Assembly (NCBI GenBank): GCA_964534095.1
Contig: CAZHPF010000037.1
Coordinates: 1 to 8,668, forward strand
Length of the DNA: 8,668 nt
Direction: 5' to 3'
From: CALMSM01 sp964534095
GTDB lineage: Bacteria; Patescibacteriota; Saccharimonadia; Saccharimonadales; CALMSM01
The position numbers were made by a program, and so were the translations under genes. The notes under the pieces were generated by a model that searched no databases, was not told the DNA's origin, and worked only from the letters and a program-made list of their open reading frames with translations. This document shows positions 1-5,777 of the stretch, piece after piece. Within the stretch, counting starts at the first letter, position 1. Each line of letters begins with the position of its first letter.

Positions 1-2129
1 AGCTCGCGGATAGGGGTAAAGAGCCCTGTATAGGTTGCCGGGTTAGAGCGCGGTGTACGGCCGATTGGTGATTGGTCAATGACGATTGATTTGTCGAGTT
101 GCTTAATGCCCTCAATGTCATCGTGTCGGCCTGGTACTTCATTGGCGCGCATAAGTTGGGCTGACAGCTCTTTGGCTAGAATATCATTTACGAGTGAGGA
201 TTTGCCCGAACCACTTACTCCGCTAACGACCACCATCTTGCCGAGAGGGATTTCAACAGTAATATTTTTGAGGTTGTGCTCTTTGGCGCCTTTTATGACT
301 AGGAGCTTGCCGTTGCCAGCTCGACGTTTCTTGGGGGTAGCAATGTATTTCTTACCCAGCAAGTACTGGCCAGTGACGCTTTTTATGTTATGGGCAACTT
401 CTTCGGGCGTCCCGGCGGCAATTACATGACCACCATGTACGCCAGCACCCGGGCCAATATCAAGTAAATAATCTGCGGTACGAATCGTGTCTTCGTCATG
501 CTCTACAACCAGTACGGTATTACCGAGATCCCGCAAATGTTTGAGTGTTTTTATGAGCCGTTCGTTATCGCGTTGGTGCAGGCCGATGCTCGGTTCGTCC
601 AACACGTACAAGACACCCTGGAGACCGGAGCCTATCTGGGTGGCCAAGCGGATACGCTGGGCTTCACCGCCGCTGAGCGTAGCCGCGCTTCGCAGCAGGT
701 TAAGGTAATTTAACCCAACGTCCTGCATAAATGTCAGACGAGCACATACTTCTTTCACGACTTGTGCCGCGATTTGTGATTCTTTGTTAGTGAATTTCGT
801 AGTATTAAAGTGTTCGACCGCTTCATCTATGGTCATTTGGCAAATATCCATGATGGACTTACCGCCAACGGTTACAGCTAGCACTTCCGGCCGCAATCGA
901 AGCCCGCGGCAAACATTACATGGTAGTTCGCGCATAAACCGTTCTATGTCGCGCCGCATAAAATCACTGTCGGTTTCTTTGTGGCGACGTTCCAGGTTAG
1001 GGATTACTCCCTCGTACGTCGTATCAAATACGCGTCCGCTGCCCAGCGAGACTCGATAGGCTTCGTCGCCTGTGCCGTAGAGTAGACGCTGCAAATCAGC
1101 GGGCTTTAGTTGGCTTGTCGGCACATGTAAGGAGAACTTGTAGCGATCGGCCACGGCCTGCATTTTTTTCATATACCACGCATCCACGGCGACACGATTA
1201 AACGGCCTAATGGCACCTTCGGCAATAGTCAGCCGTCCGTTGGGAATGACCAGCTCAGGATCAACCTCAAGTCGCGAACCAAGTCCAGTACACACCGGGC
1301 AGGCACCGTGAGGGCTGTTAAAGCTAAACGTGCGTGGTTCTAGCTCCGGTATCTTGATCTCGGGGTGTTCCGGGCAAGCGTACATCATAGAAAACGTGAC
1401 GAGCTCCTCGGTGTCAGCATTCAATACATTCAGGCGTCCATCGGCTAGTTCTAGCGCCTGCTCGACGCTTTGCACAAGCCGGCCGCGGTTTTCAGCACTG
1501 TTCACCAATCTGTCAACGACTATTTCTATGCTGTGTTTATGATTTTTATCGAGCTCCGGGAACTCATCCAGTGCATAAATGACATTGTCGACGCGCACCC
1601 TGGCAAATCCGGCTCGCTGGTACTGCTCCGGGATGTGTTCAAAGGCACCTTTTTTGTCGGCAACAACAGGCGCCAGAATGATTAAACGCGCATCCTTCGT
1701 AAGCCCCACTACCTGATCGACAATGGCATCAGTGGTCTGCCGCTCAATGACATTACCACCAATTGGGCAATGCGGTACACCGATACGGGCAAAAAGCAAT
1801 CGCAAATAATCATAGATTTCTGTCACTGTAGCCACAGTAGAGCGCGGGTTTCGGCTGGTGGACTTTTGGTCAATGCTAATGGCCGGGCTGAGACCGTCAA
1901 TCTGGTCTACATCCGGTTTTTCCATAAGACCCAAAAACTGTCGGGCGTAAGCACTCAGTGATTCTACATACCGGCGTTGCCCTTCAGCGTAAATCGTATC
2001 AAACGCCAGTGATGACTTGCCCGAACCGCTTAAGCCGGTAATGACGACGAGTTTATTCCGCGGAATATCAACATCGACATTTTTCAGGTTGTGCTCTCTG
2101 GCACCTCGAACTGCAATAACCTCCGCCAT
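1..2129 (-). CDS. uvrA: UvrA, excinuclease ABC subunit A (3' end outside window)
   Basis: UvrA is the DNA-damage sensor of nucleotide excision repair; as a dimer it loads UvrB on lesions using two ABC ATPase modules. About 709 codons are visible from ATG 2129 (family about 940 residues), so roughly the last quarter is off the left edge. Seen: Walker A of module I, GLSGSGKSS (residues 32-40), followed by the UvrA-typical EGQRRYVESLSAYARQFL region; a zinc-module segment CPEH (252-255) with CPVC (277-280), separated by PELEPRTFSFNSPHGA; a further CNVC pair (404-407) before RGLRLRPE; ABC signature LSGGEAQR (485-492); Walker B VLDEP (509-513); and the second Walker A, GVSGSGKSS (637-645). The second LSGGQ and the C-terminal zinc finger lie outside. 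The first zinc pair is C-x2-H instead of C-x2-C. The ATG was chosen because MAEVIAVRGAREHNL aligns with family N termini and the promoter ends 9 nt before it. No SD is visible. Confidence 0.98.
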   Translation of the reverse strand, partial: MAEVIAVRGAREHNLKNVDVDIPRNKLVVITGLSGSGKSSLAFDTIYAEGQRRYVESLSAYARQFLGLMEKPDVDQIDGLSPAISIDQKSTSRNPRSTVATVTEIYDYLRLLFARIGVPHCPIGGNVIERQTTDAIVDQVVGLTKDARLIILAPVVADKKGAFEHIPEQYQRAGFARVRVDNVIYALDEFPELDKNHKHSIEIVVDRLVNSAENRGRLVQSVEQALELADGRLNVLNADTEELVTFSMMYACPEHPEIKIPELEPRTFSFNSPHGACPVCTGLGSRLEVDPELVIPNGRLTIAEGAIRPFNRVAVDAWYMKKMQAVADRYKFSLHVPTSQLKPADLQRLLYGTGDEAYRVSLGSGRVFDTTYEGVIPNLERRHKETDSDFMRRDIERFMRELPCNVCRGLRLRPEVLAVTVGGKSIMDICQMTIDEAVEHFNTTKFTNKESQIAAQVVKEVCARLTFMQDVGLNYLNLLRSAATLSGGEAQRIRLATQIGSGLQGVLYVLDEPSIGLHQRDNERLIKTLKHLRDLGNTVLVVEHDEDTIRTADYLLDIGPGAGVHGGHVIAAGTPEEVAHNIKSVTGQYLLGKKYIATPKKRRAGNGKLLVIKGAKEHNLKNITVEIPLGKMVVVSGVSGSGKSSLVNDILAKELSAQLMRANEVPGRHDDIEGIKQLDKSIVIDQSPIGRTPRSNPATYTGLFTPIRE

Positions 2130-2138
2130 AGTCGAATA

Positions 2139-2167
2139 AGTATACACGGTTACGTGAGTCCTCACAA
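2139..2167 (-). promoter_or_regulatory. uvrA promoter, near-leaderless
   Basis: Read on the minus strand: -35 TTGTGA (2162-2167), 17-bp spacer, -10 TATACT (2139-2144), then 9 nt to the uvrA ATG. The expected transcription start, about 7 nt past the -10, leaves a leader of only 0-3 nt. A perfect palindrome overlaps the -35 (separate entry). Confidence 0.7.
2154..2165. promoter_or_regulatory. Palindrome in uvrA promoter, candidate operator
   Basis: GTGAG-TC-CTCAC is a perfect inverted repeat with 5-bp arms and a 2-bp centre. It covers the spacer and four bases of the uvrA -35 hexamer, where a bound repressor would block RNA polymerase. It is not the Gram-positive LexA box (GAAC-N4-GTTC) nor the enterobacterial one (CTGT-N8-ACAG). 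A chance palindrome is possible at this length. Confidence 0.35.
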
Positions 2168-2171
2168 GATA

Positions 2172-2177
2172 TATAAA
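2172..2177 (+). promoter_or_regulatory. Weak candidate -10 for the PGPGW gene
   Basis: TATAAA lies in an AT-rich patch about 59 nt before the GTG start, within the 106-bp divergent region shared with uvrA. No convincing -35 lies 16-18 bp upstream (TTACGT at 2150-2155 is the nearest), so this is only a suggestion. Confidence 0.25.
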
Positions 2178-2235
2178 GGGCACACAGCTAGCGGGTACGG
2201 TGGTCTGATTTTTGCGGGCATGATAGGCTGTAGGG

Positions 2236-2664
2236 GTGAGAAAACGACCTATCAAAAAATGGTGGGACAGCCGCCCCGACACATTCCGCAGGCCACTAGT
2301 GTTTATCAGCGGTATGGCGCTGATTACTTTTGCTCCTTTTATAGGGTGGCTTCCCGGACCCGGCGGCGTGTTGGTATTTTTAGGCGGGATCGCCGTACTC
2401 GCTACTGAGTTTGACTGGGCGGAGAATCTTCAAGAGTTTGTCATGAAAAAGGTTCCCGAAGAGGTGGGGCGCCGCTGGCGGCCAACACCACGCTGGGCGC
2501 TGACGTTTGATATTACTACCCTGTTGTTACTGGCGGCAGCCGTGACTTGCTACGCGTACGAGTTATACATTCCAGTCGTAAGCCTCACGACAGCTGCTGT
2601 TTTCTTGACAGTTTTTAATCGCAACAGGCTGGAACGTGTAAAGCGGCGGTTCAAGCGTAAGTAG
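2236..2664 (+). CDS. PGPGW-type small membrane protein (TIGR02611-like)
   Basis: This 142-residue integral membrane protein has no known biochemical function. A basic N terminus (KRPIKKWWDSRPDTFRR) precedes a hydrophobic hairpin at about 22-56 containing GWLPGPGG-VLVFLGGIAVLATEFDWA. That matches the signature region of the PGPGW family of actinobacterial and other membrane proteins, including the ATEF(D/E)WA tail, except that the last motif residue is Gly where the family name has Trp. Two more membrane segments lie near 88-105 and 109-126, and the C terminus is strongly basic (KRRFKRK), predicting cytoplasmic ends. The start is GTG 2236: an in-frame TAG at 2224-2226 blocks any upstream start, and the next in-frame ATG (2314) falls inside the first membrane segment. 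A clear SD is lacking (only GTAGGG abutting the start). It is divergent from uvrA and oriented opposite to the surrounding genes. Confidence 0.85.
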   Translation: MRKRPIKKWWDSRPDTFRRPLVFISGMALITFAPFIGWLPGPGGVLVFLGGIAVLATEFDWAENLQEFVMKKVPEEVGRRWRPTPRWALTFDITTLLLLAAAVTCYAYELYIPVVSLTTAAVFLTVFNRNRLERVKRRFKRK

Positions 2665-2681
2665 TAACGCAGATAAGATTA

Positions 2682-2709
2682 TTGACATATACACAACTAG
2701 GTGTATTAT
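2682..2709 (+). promoter_or_regulatory. Promoter of the 48-residue small gene
   Basis: A consensus -35 TTGACA (2682-2687), 16-bp spacer and TATTAT -10 (2704-2709) give a predicted start near 2716 and a leader of about 21 nt before ATG 2737. This is the best -35 match in the window. It lies directly after the PGPGW stop codon, so the small gene can be transcribed independently. Confidence 0.65.
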
Positions 2710-2736
2710 TGAAATAACGTAAAGCGGGTTTTTGGC

Positions 2737-2883
2737 ATGCTGCAGTTTCTCGTGCTTGGTCTGGTACCTGGCACCCATTTTCAAATTACTTTCGGGCACA
2801 TTATGGATATCATCACAACTGTACTAGTAGTGATTGCTACGCCCCGATTGCTTCGCTATGCCGAGAAGCATAAGCAGCCTTAA
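2737..2883 (+). CDS. Small hydrophobic protein, 48 residues, unknown function
   Basis: An ATG-to-TAA reading frame of 48 codons is preceded by a strong promoter and ends 16 bp before the convergent sbcB stop. The product starts MLQFLVLGLVPGTHFQITF, continues with a second hydrophobic stretch at about 22-38 (DIITTVLVVIATP), and ends basic (RLLRYAEKHKQP). That pattern fits a one- or two-pass membrane peptide with a cytoplasmic C terminus. I do not recognise the family. The GLVPGTHFQITF segment, with Pro-Gly at the turn, looks like a motif rather than random sequence. No SD is evident (only a GCGGG about 10 nt upstream). The frame is the sole plus-strand frame that fills this gap, and the promoter fit supports it being real. 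It may work with the preceding PGPGW protein; that is inference from position only. Confidence 0.65.
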   Translation: MLQFLVLGLVPGTHFQITFGHIMDIITTVLVVIATPRLLRYAEKHKQP

Positions 2884-2899
2884 CCATCAGTAAGAGACG

Positions 2900-4342
2900 C
2901 TACTCGGTGTAAGGCAGGATACTTTGACCCCATAGCTGGAGCTCTTCAAGCAAAAATCGTTTAGCATCGCTGAGTGTTTGGCTATCGTTCAACGCCGATA
3001 GGCGGGCAAAGTATCTGGCAGCACGGGAGTTGGAACCACCCTCCATTAAATGTACCGTGCGAAACGCTTCCCATTCGACCCGTTCTGCATCGGTGAGCGC
3101 TTTAGGGAAATTACGGGCTTTATATAAAGGCATGAGAGCCGTCAGCCGTTTATCGCTAAACACAATATTAAGCTTGGCAACCTCCGCGACGGTCTGAACC
3201 TCGTGGACTTTTTGCATAAGCGGCCTGTCACCGTCGCCGACGAATCCATCGTAGAGCGAGGCGTCTACTTCGTGGGCGTCAGCCACCAAACGGGTCTGCT
3301 GGGCTTTGTCCATTTGCTCAAGCGCGGTAAAAAGCCGGTCAACAAACGAGGGGTCGGATAGCACCTTGTTAAGATTAGCGTTAATGGCTTCCTGCTCAAG
3401 CTGTAGCCGCTGCCGACTGGCCGGATCAAGCACACTGAGCGGCGCGACCGCCGGACAACGATTGTATTGCAGGGTTTTGACCGGTAGTCGTTTAGGGGCG
3501 GCTTCGTCTCTGATCCACTGCCATCGCTTCACGAGTTCTGCAGGCGACAGCCCTAAAAATTCACTGGGATCGTGACGCAAATCATACACCAATGCTGCTT
3601 TTTTACGGGGATGATCGGCAAGTTTTACAACTACGGTTGTTTTTTCAAACTCGGCCGGATATTTGCCGCTGGTATACACAAAAGGAGCAGGGTTGGATAC
3701 TAATTTTTCTACTGCTTTTTTGTCGCGCATCGTCAGCAAATAATCAAACAATTTCGGCTGTTTGTCCCGTATAAGCTGAGCAACCGCAATGGTCGCCTGC
3801 ACGTCACTCAACGCATCATGGGCTGACGCATGATCCAGCTTATTGACACTGGTTAGCAGTTCCAAACGATTGCTAGCTTTGCCGTCAGGTGCAAAGGGCC
3901 ACTCAATTCCTTCAGGCCGAAGCGCTCTGGTCACACGAACAACATCCAGCAGATCCCAGCGCGAGCGGCCATCCTGCCACTGCCAGCCGTAGGCATCATA
4001 AAAATTACGCCACATCATAAACCGCATAAATTCATCGTCAAAACGAACGCTGTTGTATCCCACAAACACCGTATCAGGAGTCGAGATCTGTTTATAAAAA
4101 ATCTGCAGAAACTCGGCTTCTGTCAGACCATCGCTCACAGTTTGCTGCGGCGTAATGCCCGTAATCAGTATTGCATCGGGTTCCGGTAGGACATCATCAG
4201 TTAGCTTAATAAGATAGTTATGCGGTTCACCAATCGGCTGAAGGTTCTTATCGGTGCGTTGACCGGCAAACTGCATCACACGCGCTTCGCGCGGATTTAT
4301 GCCGCTTGTTTCCAAGTCATAAAAGAAAAAACTCATTGCCAT
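2900..4342 (-). CDS. sbcB: Exodeoxyribonuclease I (ExoI)
   Basis: ExoI degrades single-stranded DNA 3'-to-5' and acts in recombination, mismatch repair and end processing. The 480-residue product is full length (E. coli 475) and recognisable throughout. The DEDD exonuclease core has DLE (D9, E11), the LITGITPQQ segment (59-67), GYNSVRFDDEF (95-105, D102/D103), FYDAYGWQWQ, SRWDLLDVVR and the HxxxxD motif AHDALSD (H175, D180). Further on are RQPRLFDYL-like KQPKLFDYL, the SH3-like region with NRCPAVAPL, and the C-terminal ExoI domain including YDGFVGDGDR, FSDKRL and YKARNFPKAL. All four acidic metal ligands and the general-base His are present. ATG 4342 is favoured because the -10 ends 9 nt before it; a second ATG two codons later is possible. 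It lies 97 bp downstream of obg and has its own promoter. Its similarity to the proteobacterial enzyme raises the question of transfer. Confidence 0.96.
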   Translation of the reverse strand: MAMSFFFYDLETSGINPREARVMQFAGQRTDKNLQPIGEPHNYLIKLTDDVLPEPDAILITGITPQQTVSDGLTEAEFLQIFYKQISTPDTVFVGYNSVRFDDEFMRFMMWRNFYDAYGWQWQDGRSRWDLLDVVRVTRALRPEGIEWPFAPDGKASNRLELLTSVNKLDHASAHDALSDVQATIAVAQLIRDKQPKLFDYLLTMRDKKAVEKLVSNPAPFVYTSGKYPAEFEKTTVVVKLADHPRKKAALVYDLRHDPSEFLGLSPAELVKRWQWIRDEAAPKRLPVKTLQYNRCPAVAPLSVLDPASRQRLQLEQEAINANLNKVLSDPSFVDRLFTALEQMDKAQQTRLVADAHEVDASLYDGFVGDGDRPLMQKVHEVQTVAEVAKLNIVFSDKRLTALMPLYKARNFPKALTDAERVEWEAFRTVHLMEGGSNSRAARYFARLSALNDSQTLSDAKRFLLEELQLWGQSILPYTE

Positions 4343-4351
4343 ATGGCTGTT

Positions 4352-4379
4352 AGTGTACCATTTTCAATAATGGTGACTA
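4352..4379 (-). promoter_or_regulatory. sbcB promoter, extended -10, near-leaderless
   Basis: On the minus strand: TAGTCA (4374-4379, 4 of 6 to consensus), 16-bp spacer, then TACACT (4352-4357) preceded by TGG, giving the extended -10 form TGnTACACT. Nine nt separate it from the ATG, predicting a 0-3 nt leader. Confidence 0.55.
4357..4374. promoter_or_regulatory. Inverted repeat in sbcB promoter spacer, candidate operator
   Basis: ACCATT-TTCAAT-AATGGT has perfect 6-bp arms and a 6-bp centre and fills the space between the -35 and -10. Outer bases TAGT (4351-4354) and ACTA (4376-4379) extend the symmetry imperfectly. The layout suits a dimeric repressor. It does not resemble the palindrome at uvrA. 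Confidence 0.4.
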
Positions 4380-4439
4380 GTGCATAGATTGTAGCTATGG
4401 TCGTGTTGGCTCGTCTTTTTTTGTTTTGTAAGCTACCCT

Positions 4440-5711
4440 CTAATATTCCAGGCTGCCGAAACGAGTTTCAATACGTTCCCCAGCAGCAATACCACGGCGT
4501 TCAAGTTCGTGCATGATACCCATTTTGCGCATAATATCACGCAAACGCTGTACTCCATGATAACTTTCAAAATCTGTGCGGGCAGCAAATTTCTCAATCT
4601 TCTTGCCTTTAACCTCCCAGCCTTTGTCTGTCTTGGTCACAAACCAAGCTTTGTCGTCTGACAATGTAAGAATCGGCAGTTCGTTGTTTTTAATATCAAC
4701 GTCCTCTTGTGCTACCACACGAGCCTGCGTGACCGCTTCGTGCGCCGCATATAGTAGCTCCTGCACACCGTGTTTACTTTTTGCCGAGATAGCAACTATG
4801 GCAATGTCTTTTGGGACAGCTGTACGCAGCTCAGCGATACGGTCAGCTATCATCTCTTTGTCCAGGCCATCTACTTTATTAAGCGCCACAATCTGTGGCC
4901 GATCGGTCAAATCTGTTTTGTAGGCAGCAAGCTCGGTTTGAATGGTCTGGTAGGCATGGATAATGTCTTCCTGGTAGGTGTCAATAAGGTGAATTAACAC
5001 CGCTGTGCGTTCAACGTGACGCAGAAACTCGTCGCCCAACCCTTTCCCCTCGGCTGCTCCTTCGATAAGCCCGGGGATATCTGCAACGAGCAGCGAATGC
5101 TGCTTGTCGATGTCTACCACACCGAGGTTCGGCGTAAGGGTAGTGAACTGATAATTAGCAATTTCCGGCCGCGCATTGCTTACTACACTAAGCAGCGTGG
5201 ACTTACCGGCGTTCGGCAGTCCGACCAGTCCAACGTCAGCAATCATTTTGAGTTCAAGGCTTGCACTCCGCTGCTCACCAGGCTCACCCTTTTCGGCAAT
5301 ACGAGGAGCTTGTCGTGTGCTCGAAGTAAAGTGGGCGTTGCCAAAGCCACCTGCGCCGCCCCGTGCAACCACCACTTTCTGGCCATCTTGTATAAGATCC
5401 GCTAATAGCTCGCCCGCCTCCGAAACCACACTTGTTCCCACGGGTACCGCCACTAGCAAATCTTTCCCGCTCCGTCCATGTTGGCGTCGCTTGCTGCCAG
5501 CCTTTCCCGGATCAGCAGTCAGCTCTTTGCTATAGCGAAACGCCGCTAGAGTATTCTGATTCCAACTTGCTACCAACACAATGTCACCGCCCTTACCGCC
5601 ATCACCACCGTCAGGGCCTCCTTTATCAACATATATCTCATGCCGAAAACTAACGACACCATTGCCGCCATCACCAGCCCGAAACGTCACTTGTGCAGTA
5701 TCAACAAACAT
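4440..5711 (-). CDS. obg: Obg/CgtA GTPase, ribosome assembly
   Basis: Obg is an essential, slow GTPase that binds the large ribosomal subunit and links its maturation to growth and stress. The 423-residue product has all three domains. The glycine-rich Obg fold (1-158) carries AGDGGNG (12-18) and GGPDGGDGGKGGD. The G domain has G1 GLPNAGKST (164-172), G2 around TTLTPN (190-195), G3 DIPGLIEGA (211-219), G4 NKVD (278-281) and G5 SAK (309-311). A C-terminal OCT domain (about 345-423) contains WEVKGKKIE, TDFES and the ending FGSLEY. The start at ATG 5711 gives the family-typical MFVDTAQV. A strong extended -10 ends 9 nt upstream, and there is no SD. No obvious terminator follows the stop, so read-through into sbcB is possible. 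In this window it stands between repair and cell-wall genes without its common rplU-rpmA partners. Confidence 0.98.
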   Translation of the reverse strand: MFVDTAQVTFRAGDGGNGVVSFRHEIYVDKGGPDGGDGGKGGDIVLVASWNQNTLAAFRYSKELTADPGKAGSKRRQHGRSGKDLLVAVPVGTSVVSEAGELLADLIQDGQKVVVARGGAGGFGNAHFTSSTRQAPRIAEKGEPGEQRSASLELKMIADVGLVGLPNAGKSTLLSVVSNARPEIANYQFTTLTPNLGVVDIDKQHSLLVADIPGLIEGAAEGKGLGDEFLRHVERTAVLIHLIDTYQEDIIHAYQTIQTELAAYKTDLTDRPQIVALNKVDGLDKEMIADRIAELRTAVPKDIAIVAISAKSKHGVQELLYAAHEAVTQARVVAQEDVDIKNNELPILTLSDDKAWFVTKTDKGWEVKGKKIEKFAARTDFESYHGVQRLRDIMRKMGIMHELERRGIAAGERIETRFGSLEY

Positions 5712-5720
5712 ATTAACCCG

Positions 5721-5729
5721 ATTATAACA
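5721..5729 (-). promoter_or_regulatory. obg promoter, extended -10, near-leaderless
   Basis: A consensus TATAAT (5721-5726, minus strand) is preceded by TGT, forming TGTTATAAT. No good -35 exists 16-18 bp upstream, as is common for extended -10 promoters. Exactly 9 nt separate the hexamer from the ATG. Confidence 0.7.
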
Positions 5730-5756
5730 GAGGTGCGCCGAATAAGCGCTATCCAG

Positions 5757-5777
5757 ATCTGCCTAGTGCTAGCAGAT
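5757..5777 (-). repeat. Hairpin at the end of the LysM-CHAP gene
   Basis: Inverted repeat ATCTGC-C-TA / TAGCAGAT around GTGC: an 8-bp stem with one bulged base and a 4-nt loop, beginning at the last base of the stop codon. There is no U-tract behind it, so it is not a typical intrinsic terminator. It may protect the 3' end or attenuate transcription into obg. Confidence 0.45.

Noticed and set aside
79..429. Plus-strand open frame of 116 codons
   Set aside because: It lies entirely antisense to uvrA, whose minus-strand translation shows the second Walker A here; the plus product is low-complexity Ser/Leu/Arg.
784..1059. Plus-strand open frame of 91 codons
   Set aside because: Antisense to the conserved CNVCRGLRLRPE region of uvrA; no family features.
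2091..2408. Plus-strand frame of 105 codons crossing the uvrA start and the PGPGW gene
   Set aside because: It overlaps the recognised PGPGW frame in another phase and reads Arg/Tyr-rich sequence without motifs.
2563..2799. Minus-strand frame of 78 codons
   Set aside because: It is antisense to the end of the PGPGW gene, to the TTGACA promoter and to the start of the 48-residue gene; the plus-strand reading explains the DNA better.
2850..2872. GCTTC/GAAGC inverted repeat near the end of the 48-residue gene as a bidirectional terminator
   Set aside because: Five-bp arms, a ten-nt loop, location inside the coding frame and no T-tract on either side.
4381..4429. CATAG/CTATG inverted repeat followed by T-runs on the plus strand, read as a terminator
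   Set aside because: The hairpin (4384-4400) is separated from the T-run (4416-4422) by about 15 nt and no plus-strand gene precedes it; on the minus strand the run is A, not U.
4576..4923. Plus-strand frame of 115 codons
   Set aside because: Shadow of the obg G and OCT domains; Ser/Ala-rich composition without a start signal.
5176..5535. Plus-strand frames of 119 and 129 codons antisense to obg
   Set aside because: They mirror the glycine-rich Obg fold and P-loop of the real minus-strand gene.
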